Assembly (NCBI RefSeq): GCF_000150275.1
Contig: NW_002060944.1
Coordinates: 334,860 to 398,859, forward strand
Direction of reading: 5' to 3'
Source of the DNA: Trichoplax adhaerens
Lineage: Eukaryota; Placozoa; Uniplacotomia; Trichoplacea; Trichoplacidae
DNA: 64,000 nt
A program made the translations under genes and the position numbers. The notes under the pieces were generated by a model, which was not told where the DNA came from, searched no databases, and was given only the letters and a program-made list of their open reading frames with translations. Each line of letters opens with the position of its first letter. The stretch's first letter is position 1. Shown here one piece after another: positions 20,870-33,797 of the stretch.

Positions 20870-23699
20870 AGCCCTTATTTTTCTAAAATTAGGAATTTCG
20901 TGATTGGTATATATCACATTATCACATTGAATAATTTTCAGCTTATATCTGTACCATTCCGATGCAAAGTTTTCAGTGTATATTCAAGCTAATATAGATG
21001 CTTAGCGATACTAATAAAGTAATGTAATGACGCTGTATTATTGTATAATTTATAATACTGTTGTCATCATTATAGAGATAGTAATAATTATTACAAATAT
21101 TGTCATTACGTAAGTACAAAGGATGTTCTAGTTTAAGTTTCGTAAGAAACTAAAGTAATCGGATAATTTTATTCTTACACTGGGTCCAGAATTTAATAGA
21201 TGTTGTTCAGTAATTCCTGTTTATGATCTTCGGGTTATAAACATGCTAAGGATATAAGTAGTTAAGGTAACGCAATAGTGCTGTCTTGTTTCATACGTGA
21301 GATTATAGTCTGCAGTTGAAGACTTTTCCTAACGAGAATCCCGTAGTAAACTGTTTTACTCCAAATCACTTGGGATTAGAATTATTGGAAAATTAGAAAG
21401 GACAGATTTATTACAAGTAGTGGTCTATTAATCTCTATATATTGAAGATTCCCACTCACTACCACTCTGATACAAGCATTTTTTATGCCACAAGTTCTCC
21501 TAAAGCTATTTACAGTTAATTAATATTCTTGTAACCTGAGAATCATGTTTCTGTATATTCCACTTATAACTAATAGTTTAAGCGAAAAATATTGTAAAAT
21601 GATTTAGTTTCAAGTGATAGTTACAAACTCTCTACGATATGCTGCATAAAATATTGCTCTGAGCGTATGGCAATATGTGATATAATGATAATGCTATAAA
21701 TTTGTCTGATAATTGAATTTCAATCGTTAGAACTATAAATGCAATAACTCAGACATTGCTGTTGCATAGCATAACTTTAGATTCATAAATTGTTATTTAA
21801 GATAATTCTCTACCTATGTCCATAGGTCTTCAAGTACTTGACTGTAATTAATTATTAAGAATACTTGCAATATTACATAAGCTTTAATGATGTATTGGTA
21901 AATATGCACTGAAATAATCTGACTTGTCTAGAAACGATTAAGAAATAAAACAACATAGTACTGCATCAATTTCCTATACATTTGAAAAAGCATAAGAAAA
22001 AGTTTTGATCAAAAATTGGGAAAATGTCTACTACTATGCAATTAGGCTTTACATGGATGTAAAATTAATAACATACGTTTTATAGATTCATGATTGTTCA
22101 TAACTAAAAAGTAGAGCTGAGTAGCCGATTGGTTGAGTAATACTGAATTGCGTGAATTAAGTTAAAAAAGCTGCAGTAGAGTAGAAAATTCATTTTGATC
22201 ACTAAGTTTTTTGCAGGATAAAAGATAAAGTAGCACCGATACATACTGTATGTATAAAGACTAATATTAGAAGAGTAGTTCTACCTAATATTAGTGGCAC
22301 TACCTCGGTTATGACAGTAAATAAGAGAACACTTTGCATATAAAATAATTAGAGTGAGTAACAACTTTCAGATGCGTAGTACGCTATCGAATTTTATAAT
22401 GACAACTGTACGCAGCTCGCAAAAAGTTTCCTGACAGTAAATTACTGTTGACTATTGTAGCTATTGTCAAGTATTACGATACTTCCAATACTATTTTTAG
22501 TGTCGATTTATTGTACATCTTGGCTGTTCGAGGTTTTTGAAACGCCAAAAAACTTAGCTTACTAGTCTAGTTTGCTCTTTTCAATCGGCGCAACAACTGA
22601 GGTAGTTATTAAGGATCGATATAGGAGTATTTATTTGACGTTTGTGTTGCAATAGTAGTTATAACAAATGCTGATAAGATAGCCATGTTAAGGGGTATAC
22701 AATCTTATCGATTAGATAGTCTCACTAATTGAAAGAAGCTTCAAACTATTAAGATAAAATATAATGTAATAAGCTTAGGTGATACTGCATAGAAATTCTA
22801 TCGATAATTAATATATTCAACGATTTAGATTGCAATTGACTTTGAGGAACGGGCTTTACTCGGTCATGCTTCATCTCTTCATTTTTAATTACAGAACGAA
22901 GAAGATAAGTAGACTGTCCACAGATTCCATTATCCTGAAGAAAATGAAACCTATACATAAGCTAGATCGAAAATGTAAAAGAAACAGCAAATATGCTGTA
23001 AAATGCTAATTATTTCTCGTAATGGAGCCGCAACTGAAATGAAATAGATACTTAAAATAGCAATAAATCTTCGTCAGTTTTAGTATTATACTCATCTAGA
23101 GAATACCATCATGATATAAGCCTATTCTGCGGTGTTTGCAAGAGTTTAGTAGGAGTGCTGACGTAGGTTTACTATAACTGTAGTTTTAAAACTTCTACGC
23201 TCTCACTTCATGGTGAATTTGAATCATATTGCTATTGTACTTGTCTACATCTATTTGCTTGAATTATCAATCGAGTTTCAATAATGCAGTTAAATCTGGT
23301 CGAATGTACAGATTGATTTTATTATGCATGACAATTAAACGGGAAAATAGTCCGCTACATATAAAGTTAAGAGATAATAGTTATTGACGTTCTGTTTAAT
23401 GTAGTAGAAAATTTTTTTAATACCATCAATAATTAGTTTTAACTTTTAACCTACGGTTATTACTCAGCTATCCTATTGTTTTAGTTACATCTGTAAATCC
23501 CTTACTTAAATGATTATGATTATTAAGAAATGCATCACTACGTATTTCTGCTCTCATTCGGTCTTAGCATATGACTATATTCTATTCTATCAGAGCCAAA
23601 GAACAGGATGAATTTTGAATTTAGGTATACAATCCAGATTAGACCCTGTAGTGAAAAAGAAATTAAGTATTGAACTATTGCTCGTAAATATAATGTAAA
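20870..23699. other. Intergenic, no gene recognised
   Basis: Only short shadow frames. A minus-strand stretch at about 22800-22935 follows a TTTTCTTCAG acceptor and stays open for about 45 codons, but has no partner exon or recognisable motif. Two self-complementary CTAATATTAG decamers lie close together near 22262-22294. Confidence 0.5.
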
Positions 23700-25650
23700 A
23701 TATTTTACAAGAATTACTTACTTTTCTTCCTTGACTCCATCTTTCCATACTAAGCCGATTGCGGTTTTGCCGTCTTCCTTAACCAAAACATGTAAGGCTT
23801 CAGCATCCATACTTTCTACCATGAAAAATTTCCAATCGCTGAATGTCTTAATAATTTCAGCCATCTTTACATTTACTTTTTTTTTGAAAATTTCAACTCG
23901 ATCGGGATTATGATCCTTTATATTCGTCACTATTTTGGCTATGTAATCTAAGAATTATATTTCAAATTTTAAGGATTGTTGCCGATATTAATGATTACAA
24001 CTTATAATAAAATTAACTTACAAATAATTATCTTAGTTAAATGGTATTTTATAAAAAGATTTTATTACAACGTTTTAAGAATAGTAGAGCAATAATAATT
24101 ACTACAAGAATCTAGTCTAAAATCTAAAGTATTCCGAGCTCTAAAGTGAGGTGAAGTCTCTAATAATTATTGTGAGCTGATCGCCGCAGTTTTTAAATAC
24201 ATTTCATTAAATCTATTTATTTCAATATACAATCAGAATTGAGTCATCAAACAGAATACGGTACTATTCCTTAAACAGAATATCATTATCTTCAACTATC
24301 CGAATCATTCTACTTAGGATATAATTACTCTTCTGTTAATGTTCAGCACCTTTCGATGTTGGGCATCTTTGCAATTACTATACAGTGTTTTTAGTCACAT
24401 AAATTTTGTACCGATATTAGTCAACTGATTAATATTAGTCATCGGCAATTTCTGATATAGTAGTTAGCAAGCATCTTATATTAGAGTCACGATAATAGCT
24501 GTTCTTAGAAATCTACCGACATTAGATATAGCTATAAACATAATCAAATACAGCTATCTTTATAATCAAATATGGGATGTATCACTAAATAACTATAGCA
24601 CCTTTCCACTCAATTAAAATAAAGTAATTTATCACGGTAGAGCATTAACAATTAGCCAAGACAGCAAACTCTTTATAAAATATATGCACACTATGCAAAT
24701 AAATCAATTTCTTTGTACTATATCACGATTTCTGATAAATAAAAATATGATTAGACTGCTGTCGATCAATTCTCAAGTAAATCGCAAAGAAAACGCGCGA
24801 AAGCAAAAATGTATCTGACATCAAGTTCAGCATGCGATTTTATTTTTATTCATAGCACTTCATCTAAAGTATCGCCGGCAATCGATATTTGTCTTAACCT
24901 TTTATGTACTTTTTAAAATCTTTTACACTGGAAAAGCCCGTTTCTACAAGTCTGTTTTGGAGTACGAAATCGATTCCAGTAACGGCAGCTCCAGCTGACT
25001 CTACTTTGCCAGCGCTGCTATTCCCAATAGCTGCGTCATCAATTTCTCCTGCTTCTTCTGTAATAACCTATAAGATGCATACTCCGCAAAGTTACTATTT
25101 AAACACGAAATTAGATCATGCATCTCTTCTATATCTCTAAAATACTGACCTACGAAATGCTTTATAAAACAGATTCATTTTCTATCTAGAAACGATTTAC
25201 TGTCGTGTATGAGCATTATGATCTTCGTATTTAATTCGAGTAGCGTACTATACCTTGCCTTTCAATTCATAATACAAGTCGTCCACTAAAGTGTACAGGT
25301 TACGATCAGTAAAAATCGTGTTATCTAGAAGAAGAATTAAACCATGCTTTCTTTAGTAGCTGAATAAATTTAAAACATTCATCTCTATTTTTACTCGACA
25401 ATGTCTTTTTTTGGCCATACAGTAACTTCAATGCTATAATCGATAGTTCAGTACAGACAATACGTATACTACATCACTGTTACCATTAAAACTATTAAAT
25501 AAGTAAAATTACAAAATCAAATAGCATTCAATAGATCTGAAAAAACGGCCAATTACTAGCTTTAGTTTAAAAAATGCATTTTTAACACAAAAAGAAATAG
25601 AAGCAGCATAAACACATTTCTTCTTAAATTATCTGATTCATTGATGCAAT
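23700..25650. repeat. Segmental duplication containing TCTP copy B
   Basis: Partner of 13740-15200 in the same orientation, about 10 kb away. Exons and introns align with many substitutions. Relative to copy A there is extra sequence between about 24015 and 24612. Confidence 0.75.
23718..25324 (-). CDS. tpt1: TCTP (translationally controlled tumour protein) copy B
   Basis: Three exons are clear: 25254-25324 (NTIFTDRNLYTLVDDLYYEL, ends phase 0 at GTATAG), 24899-25067 (EIDDAAIGN, AAVTGIDFVLQN, FKKYIK; ends phase 1 at GTTAAG) and 23718-23947 (DYIAKI, NPDRVEIF, SDWKFFMVESMD, GLVWKDG, stop TAA). This is the normal TCTP order: N-terminal strand region, flexible acidic loop with the (I/L)IG signature, the helical hairpin, and the C-terminal strand ending in KDG...EK. 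TCTP is a small cytosolic protein linked to growth, Ca2+ binding and anti-apoptotic control. The first exon (about 10 codons ending in the first base of Asp) was not located beyond 25324. The protein lacks the usual C-terminal Cys; a GTAAGT overlaps the stop, so a further exon is possible. Confidence 0.85.
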
Positions 25651-26139
25651 TTGAGTCATAGCCTTAAACCATTTTTATTTATAATAATTTTAATAAAGTG
25701 TTAAATCCTAACAGTATACGTTCAGTTTGTACTCTATGTAGATGATTTCTGTTGAATAGATGATCCCATTTTTTAGGCGAAAGAATACTGTATACAAACA
25801 AATATCTCATTGATTTATTTCATCAGCGCCAATATGCTGTATGACAGGGTATTATTAAAATAAATATCTTCCCAATTGAATTAAATACTCGTATATATAG
25901 CACTCAAAGCAGTAATAAATGCTAACACTCTGCACTGATTGTAAAGTCTAGAGCGTTTCTGATTTCGTAGAATAGTTATAAAGTACAACCGTAAGAATAT
26001 TAGTCATCCATTAAAGCACACAATCATCAATTGATTGTACCCGCAAAATATAACTTATCTACTGTAGATCATAAGCATACGCTAAAGTAGGCAGTATGAC
26101 AGCAAACATTTTTACAAGTTAATTTCTCCAACTATGCGT
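25651..26139. other. Intergenic / upstream of TCTP copy B
   Basis: The missing first exon and promoter of TCTP copy B should lie in or near this stretch on the minus strand. I could not find an ATG followed by a TCTP-like N-terminus and a phase-1 donor. Confidence 0.3.
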
Positions 26140-26800
26140 AAGAACACAGAAAAACTCACTGATGCAATAAAGCATATTACATTATCCGTAACATTTCTAA
26201 TTTAATGGGAAGAATAGTAGAATTTTGCTTCATGAGTTAATGTAATGAATTCATTACATTGATCATTTATTACTAATCTAATTTTAAATGCTATAGGTTT
26301 TATTATCCTAAACAAAATTACGGTTGATGCAAAAATAAGTTAAGGCGATTAATGGCACGCCCAACTTGATCTACTCGCAAGGTATGCTTCGCTGTCATTA
26401 TTATCTCTCATTTTATGAAGAGAATAGTAAAATTTGGCTACGCAAGTTTATTTAATGTGTTAACACGAATTAATTATTATTAGTCTAAATTAAAATGCAA
26501 AAGTCTCTACCATCCAAGATGAAATTGTCCCTTAATACGAGAAATATCTAAAGACCTATATACGCCCAACTTGATCTACCTGCAAGGTGTGCCTTGCTCT
26601 CTTTAACATCTCTGATTTTATGACAAGAACTGTAGAAATTTTACTACAGAAATTTCTTGAATGACCTTCTCATTAGTCTAATTTAAAAAAATTCGCATAA
26701 AATCCGATACGCTTCACTTTCCTAGTATGAAATTGTTGTTTGATGGGAAAAAGTTAAACGTGATAACGTGCAAAACTTGATTAACTCTTACTCTTGTTTG
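26140..26800. repeat. Diverged tandem repeat, about 205-213-bp unit
   Basis: Related blocks start at about 26164, 26377 and 26582, with a partial fourth near 26775. Shared pieces are CGCCCAACTTGATCTAC, GCAAGG(T/G)(A/G)TGC, ATTTTATGA(A/C)(G/A)AGAA and ATTAGTCTAA. The first copy contains the perfect 22-bp palindrome at 26239-26260. Confidence 0.7.
26239..26260. repeat. Perfect 22-bp palindrome
   Basis: Eleven bases, AATGTAATGAA, followed directly by their reverse complement, with EcoRI-type GAATTC at the centre. It sits in the first copy of the 205-213-bp tandem repeat and is not kept in the other copies. Confidence 0.9.
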
Positions 26801-27049
26801 TAGTTTAAGTTATTACGGATAAACTAAACAATTGTCTAATTCAGTAATTAATCATTATCTCTGCAACAGTATACAGTCATGTACTATCACGATCTGGTCT
26901 ACATGAGAACTTACCACTTACGATATCTTTAAAGATGATCATCGTTAATGGAAGGATTGAGAAGACTTTGATTCGAAATCGCGGGTAAAATCGACGCTGT
27001 CGCGTGGAAAGAATTTCTGAAAATTAAACTTTACAGAGGTATACATGCG

Positions 27050-29190
27050 TTAAAAAGACTATGGTAAATGATGACAATTGCAATTAGTAACCATAAAAGT
27101 AAACATGGTGAACCCTGATGTTTGGAAAAACTATCGAAATCACATACAATAAAATCTCTCAAGGGATAGATTTGTACAATACACATCATGAAGCTAAAAG
27201 TCTAAAATCTTATTGCCTCTGGCCGATAGCCTTAAGTACGTGATTTGCTATTCACGAAATTAAATTTCAATTGAGTCAAGTAATTAAACATATTAGTATA
27301 CAATGGTGAGTATAGAAGTGACTATGTAACAATAATTAAAGAGCAGCTAGTTGGCTTACTGAGTTAGTCAGTCAGTGAATCGGCAGACTACTGAGCGAAT
27401 TGCTCAAAAAGTAAGTTTTTACTAGAGCAGTAATCTGTGAAATATTAAAAAGCCTACATTCTGTAACTCGTTCGAGTATTTATAAAAGAACTTGTCGGAG
27501 TTTCATAGCTCTAGGCTAATTTTCGATATACCAAGCAAGATTAGAGTAAACATCGACAGCTAATTATAAAATGTAACCATAGTAAAATGCAATACATAAG
27601 AAAATAATTCAAGTTACAAATGATAAACGCTCTCAGCGGGTAGATTTGTACAATTCTGTTATTTCTAAAGAGTAATAAGCTCTCGATCTCAATGAATCGG
27701 CCTAGCCACGGCCAGATTTATTGTTTAGCAGTAATTACTCCATCCTAAAGTAATGCCACACAAAACGTACTAGTGCGTCGAGGGTTCCTTGAATACAATT
27801 GAATTAACAGAAATATATAACCACTTCTATAAATCAGGTACAATATAGTTTTACATTCATTTAAAATTACACCCAGTCAAACAGATAAGAACCAGTTGTC
27901 CAATCAAAATATGACAATTCATGAAAATGTAACAAACAAGATTTCTTCAAGCCCTAGCCTTTTTCTTTAAATTGCTGTTACTTATTATGATTTAAGATTT
28001 TCAAGTAACTGTTATAAATCAACAATAGCAAAGCCAATCATTTTATCTAGGATAAGTATTAGATGTTACGATGTGCTATTAACAAGCGATGTTATATATT
28101 CTCATAATTAATTTATACAGCAGACATAACGTAAACAGCTTAGCTAAGATGCAGTATAATAATCCATTTTGCAAGCATATAAAAATACTGTAAAAAGCAA
28201 TTAGCAGTATGTTATAGTCGTCACAATTATACATCAAATGTTAAGAGTCTAAAATCTTATTGCTCTGGCTAGTAGCCTTAAATACGTGAATTGCGGTTCA
28301 CACAATGAATAAAAGTTCAGTTGAGTCAACTAATTGAACACATCGGTACGCAATGTTATCTAAGCAAAGAAGCGACTAACTAACAACAGTAAGGAAGCAG
28401 TTAGTTAGCTTACTGAGTTAGTCAGTTAGTGAATTGTTTGCCTACGATACTGAACAAATTGTTTAGAAAGTAAGTTTTACCAGTATAGGAATCTGTGAAA
28501 TAAAAGTAATATATTTTATATCGCGTTTGAGTATTTATCGGAGAAATAACCGAAGTGTCGTTGCTCTTGGTCTATTTTCCGATATACAAAGCAAGATTTT
28601 ACAGAATAATGACAATTAATCGTAAACCTAAAAGAGTAAAACCCATGCATAGAAAATATTTTTGTAATTATATACAATAAAGACTCAGCGGGTAGACTTG
28701 CACAAAATACATCCTGAAGTTATTGCCTTAGGCTTATAGCCTCAAATGCTGTTACGTTTCTAGTAACATAGGATAGTACACCTGGGTCTAAGGATAAATT
28801 ATACTTTATTTAATCAGCCTTGGCATGCTAACACTTATGTTAACCGAAAATCCCCCGCAACTCAGCGTTACCGCTGTATTTATACCTTTACCTAGGCGCG
28901 TACAATGTATCACAATAGCTGATACCGAGGTACATCTGTACCGTACACTACAACATTTCAGTTTTGCTAATGCTACTGTACCTGTACGTAACAAATGCGC
29001 AAATCGCAGTTCATGAAATAAGTAAAAGTGCAATTGAGTCAACTAATTAAATATCAGTATGCAATAATAACCAAAAAAAGAAGCGACTAACTAACAACAG
29101 TAAGGAAGCAGTTAGTTAGCTTAGTGAGTTTGTCAGAAAGAGAATTAGTTGACTACGGTACTGAGCAAATTGTTTATTAACACCTATAAT
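27050..29190. repeat. About 450-bp repeat family, three copies plus a tail
   Basis: The tail of one copy lies at about 27050-27204. Copies then start at about 27205, 28250 and 28713; the last two are directly adjacent. Common landmarks are (A/G)TTATTGCC, a TAGCCT(T/C)AA, CAATTGAGTCAA, a (G/T)TTAG(T/C)TTACTGAGTTAGTCAG stretch and AGCGGGTAGA(T/C)TTG. In copies 2 and 3 the perfect 9-bp arms CTAACTAAC and GTTAGTTAG (28376-28384 and 28400-28408 in copy 2) could form a hairpin. No coding frame. Confidence 0.8.
28750..28993. mobile_element. 244-bp insertion with TGTTACGT...ACGTAACA ends (solo LTR or non-autonomous element)
   Basis: The insertion interrupts the third copy of the 450-bp repeat. Removing 28750-28993 plus one target duplication restores alignment with copy 2. 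The flanks carry a 5-bp duplication AATGC (28745-28749 and 28994-28998), and the ends are 8-bp inverted repeats starting TG and ending CA. This is the form of a solo LTR; Ginger-type DNA transposons have similar TGT ends and 4-5-bp target duplications. The insert looks richer in GC than its surroundings, encodes no credible protein and contains a TTATACTTTATTT stretch that could be a TATA box. Confidence 0.75.
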
Positions 29191-30590
29191 ATTCATTTAA
29201 TAATCAATATCTATCCATTAGCAACTAATGGTAAATAAAATCAATACAGTATCACGGACATCACTCCGTGACACTTCCATATCAATTGATTTGAATATTA
29301 CTTTCCGTCTAGCTGGTTGATTAAAATATCTTACCGTCCCAACCATAATTTTAAACTGATTTTACGCCCTCAACAGGACCATTTAAAATCGTTTTTAGAA
29401 TATAAGGTAATGGGTTAAAGGGCTATTGTAATTTAAAATCTTAAACCGCTTTCAATTATTTGCTCACTTCACTGATCATAAGTTCGACGACGAATTAATA
29501 GTTAAATGCATAGAAGAATATTTCTAGTAATTAGACTTGTTGTTTAGAAGTGGCGCATAACTCTAATTTAAGCTTAGCAATTCAACAGTATTTTATTTTC
29601 AAGTTATGAACGTTAGTTTAGATGATAAAGTGCTCAATATCGGAAAGGTATAGACTATTGATTAAAATTATATCTACTAGCATATTGCTATGATAAGTTA
29701 CGGCAAAATAATCTATTGACGATTGATAAATAAATGGATGCATAGGAGCATTGAACTTCGGTGGGCAAGAAGAATGTTTTTTAGCCCAAAATGTCTCCAT
29801 AAATTGTGCCCTACTATAGCTTTATCATATTTTTCCTTACAGAACAAAGTTTATGCTACTATTTGCACGCATGTTACAATGAATTAAAGATAGATGTTCT
29901 TCCAGTACTATCAAAGATATGTAAATAAGCAAACATTAAGTGTAGGATTTACCGATACGCTACATTCTAATTTGCTATATTTAATATCATGACAACTTAT
30001 AATTTAAGTGTTGGTATCACATATTAATTAATAAGGATCATTAGTTTGGCTGTATAATTATGAAGAGCAATCTGCCTGAATCTAAGAATCTGACTTGCCT
30101 TTAATAGTACCAGAAAAATCTTGGTAAGCAGCGTAAGTTTAAAGCCATTCTATTTTACTAAAATTACGAAATTTGCGAAACAATCTTGTTACAGATCTAT
30201 ATTATTGGAGACTTTGATATCAAATTCATGGCTAGAGCAAGATGATAACTACTATTGAACTCTTTGTTTTCTCTCCAATCTTAGTATGTAGCATGCTTTG
30301 TATAGACATGAAATTATACCGATAGTGAACATTGTAAGTGCAACCGTTAACGATTAACTTTTGCATACCTGTCGTAACATAGATTTATAACATAATTTAT
30401 CTTGGAATCTATTTACATTCCGTTATCTATAACATTTTACATATTTTTAATAAATAACTGCATAGTTTTATAATATTATCTATAAGCTGATATATAATTA
30501 ATGTTTTTATCGATTCACTATAAATTGACTGTCTTTTTATAAAGTTTGGGTTCAGTTATGTCTAAGAGACGCTGATAGTGCTACTGTTCC

Positions 30591-30615
30591 TACTGACGAT
30601 AGGAGATCGTCAGTA
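30591..30615. repeat. Perfect 10-bp-stem hairpin
   Basis: TACTGACGAT, a 5-base AGGAG loop, then ATCGTCAGTA. It lies in non-coding sequence; no gene end is near enough to assign a role. Confidence 0.85.
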
Positions 30616-33600
30616 TGTACTGTCGTACTTTAAGTTAATGTCCGGGAGAAAAAACTTGATAGTAGATTCGTAGTATGATTTTCTATAATAGTTTGACTTT
30701 TTTATGTTACAAATTTCGATTTGTAACTGCAATTCAAAAGATCGTATAGGTTCTTAAATTTAAATTTAATAAATAAATATTATGGAAAATGTTTTCTATT
30801 TTGCTACTTCTACTACCTGTTGCAATATATTTAATTTTCAAAATTAACATATTTTATCATTTTTTCGCATAATATTTTATATAATTGTTACAAATCTCCT
30901 TTGTTACTAGAAAACGGGTCTTAAACACTATCTTCACTAGTACTCGTGTTCCCAACTAACTTAGGGACCTATCGTAGTTGAACTAACTCTCGACTAAACA
31001 AATAAGCTACTAATGAGTAATAGGTTTAAATTCTTCACTTTATTTTCGTTAATCTTAGTCGTAAAATGTACTACAGAAAAACGTAAGAATATTCTTAGCA
31101 ATAATAGTCAAAAGATCCTGCAAGTGACTAACTGTAATTGAGCAGCTAGGCTAGTGCTCGGGTTTTATAGTCTCGGCCAACGCCGATGGTGCACTTGTGA
31201 ATATTCTTGACAAAGCGACTTACACTGTACAGCATACATATCCTAGTATAGGAGCTCAGTTTGAAGAAGTTAACATAGATCAGTATAAGTCAACGCTAGT
31301 TAACATTAAATGAATTAATGAGCCAACTAGAGCCTCAAGGCTCTGCAAAGTAATTGCACCTTACACTTAAGGTGTTATTAATTAACGTTTACTGACTAAG
31401 CGTGTTAGCTACAAGCAGAGAAAATGAACTGTTTGAAGCCGTTTGTTAATATAATAAAGAATTTTGCAGGTGTAAAAGTGTGTATAATTTCAGTTTTGTA
31501 ATTCACTTCATGAATGTGAATACATACAAAGCTGGCATCGTTAACGTTGCAGAATGTTCTACTAGTCATGTATCTATTTATGTCATATTTTATGCACTAC
31601 CAGTTAGACGTTCAATTGCTACTTACAAAACTATTAATATTGAAGAAACACAGGTAGAATAGGGTTCAAATATCAACGACTGCTTCATTTAGTTACGCTT
31701 GATTTGTGTAAATTCAAGTGTTATATAGTTTTTAAAAATTATCGTAATGGAATAGATTTATATAAATATAATACAATTATCAGTAAAATAATAGAATGAT
31801 TTTTCTATTACCGACAAAAATATTTATTTGAAATTATTTATAATTCTTGAAGTTATTATTGAGTCTGTAGATTGTAAGTATCTTAAGCAGTGATTTATTA
31901 GTCATCGTAATTGAATTACTTGTAATATAACATGTAATCTTTTTTAGGTATAGTGTGAATACATGCAGTGGAAACAAGATCCGACATATCGATACTTAGG
32001 TTATAAAGCTGTAACCCTAACCTTTTCTGAGTAGATGTTATTCCGTTGAGATGGTATATCCTAGATTTAGCGTTAGATTCTCGAACATACAGTATATGCC
32101 CTTGAATATGTTTATGCCGGCTACTACTATCGTAAGCAATAGAAAGAGTTGCGTTCCGTTGATTGTTGCTACCTGCTCGAGTCTTGCCACCTTTACAGTT
32201 ATAGTTTATCAGATACAATGTGACTGTATATTACATTTTAGACATGTTAAGCTATGATGATAGAATTAGTAATCTTACAATGACAATAAACTAGGTTTCT
32301 ATCTTCAATCTATGTTGATTTATTGAATCTTAGCTTAAAGTAGAAAGCTATAGCTTGTGGTAGAATATCATTTTGCTAAGAAAGAAATCCTTCAGTTCTT
32401 CATTTTTAGATATCCAACCAACCTATTTATATCGAAATTGTTTATCTTGATGAAGCTTCCGTAATACCGCCAAAAATTTAATACGTCGCTTTGTGCGCAA
32501 ATTTAAATTTCCTTAAGAATCGAAATGTTCTCAAATATAAACACTATTAGCCCCTTAATACATTTATATTCACAAACGTTGCTTATTCTATTTTAATTAA
32601 TCTTGAATGTAAAGTACATAAATTTCGTTAATATAGTATTATTTCAACCAACATTCTCAGAGTCAGCGAAAGAGTAATGTTAATGGGATGTTTAACTTGG
32701 TAACAATTGCAGATTAGATTGACTTTGTCGGTAATACTGAAGAAAACACAAAAAAGTATACGTGCAACATAAGTGAAGTTAATTGCGATCTAGCAATCAA
32801 AATTTCAAGATCTGGTACAGTAAGTAGTGGGACTTTGTTAGTATTAACTCATTCCTAAATAAATGGTCTACATTTAATCCAAATGGCATGCTACTAAATC
32901 GGATTGATGATACCATGAAAGGCTGACAAAAACCAGAATGTTCGTTAATACTTTTAGGCGTAATTTCAGTAACCTGATTGACACAGTAGAAGACAACTAG
33001 ACTGAGTACGGTATCTGGTCTAAAATAATTTTTTATCTTAAAATCGGTTAGTAGTCAAGTTAAGGGTACATTTTAAGAAGGATATCCCGGAAAATAAATA
33101 ACTTGTGATAGCATGCTCAAAAGAGTCTTTCTATGCGTCAAAGCTCGGCCATTGGCTACTAGGTGCATCTAATGATGAATGGCTCAGCATTACTTGTACT
33201 TGATGCAATGCGATTTATAAAGTATCAAAGGAAAGTTGTAACATGTATAAGGAAAAATCTCCTTTTTATTGAAAACCCTCAGCCTGTTGGATAGCAGATA
33301 GGGTTGCGTTGTAATTAACGTAGTGACTACCATAGAATACGTATTTGTGTTACAATATCTATATGACGAAATACAAATTAACATAATAACGTCTATCTCG
33401 AATAATATCAACACGACAGCTAATTTTAAGGCATACCGGCTATTAACAGCAATTCTATTTTCAGTTCCAATCAATTTATTTTACTATACCAAACTCAAAT
33501 ATTTATTATCGGGTTAATTACGCTTAAGAAATTATATCTACGGTCACGGTCGGTAGATCCTTTCTTCCACTACCAGGTTAAGGCGCATAAGTCGCGATCG

Positions 33601-33774
33601 CAATTTAGTCTATTATTAAACCAAAGTCATAGGCCTGATGTTTATTCCTGCATGAAGTATGGAGTAGACAGTATGTGTCGATATCAACAGATTAATTTTC
33701 CCGTTAATTTAAGGCAATCATGAAAACAATATTAAACAATGCTGTAAAATATAAATAAAATATCCGTAAGGGTA

Positions 33775-33797
33775 TCGTACATTTGAAAAATGTACGA
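33775..33797. repeat. Perfect 10-bp-stem hairpin
   Basis: TCGTACATTT, a GAA loop, then AAATGTACGA. It lies in a gene-poor stretch with no flanking coding frame. Confidence 0.85.

Noticed and set aside
22749-22958. Minus-strand 69-codon frame with an internal TTTTCTTCAG acceptor
   Set aside because: No partner exon, no recognised domain; kept only as a note in the intergenic entry.
25330-25460. Possible first exon of TCTP beginning at a minus-strand ATG near 25419
   Set aside because: The peptide does not resemble a TCTP N-terminus and its donor is in the wrong phase.
28806-29042. Opposing 78- and 63-codon frames at 28.8-29.0 kb
   Set aside because: Both lie largely inside the 244-bp inserted element and run past its ends into repeat sequence, so they are not genes.
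31916-32257. Overlapping plus and minus frames of 68 and 100 codons
   Set aside because: No domain, no splice context and both strands open, typical of chance.
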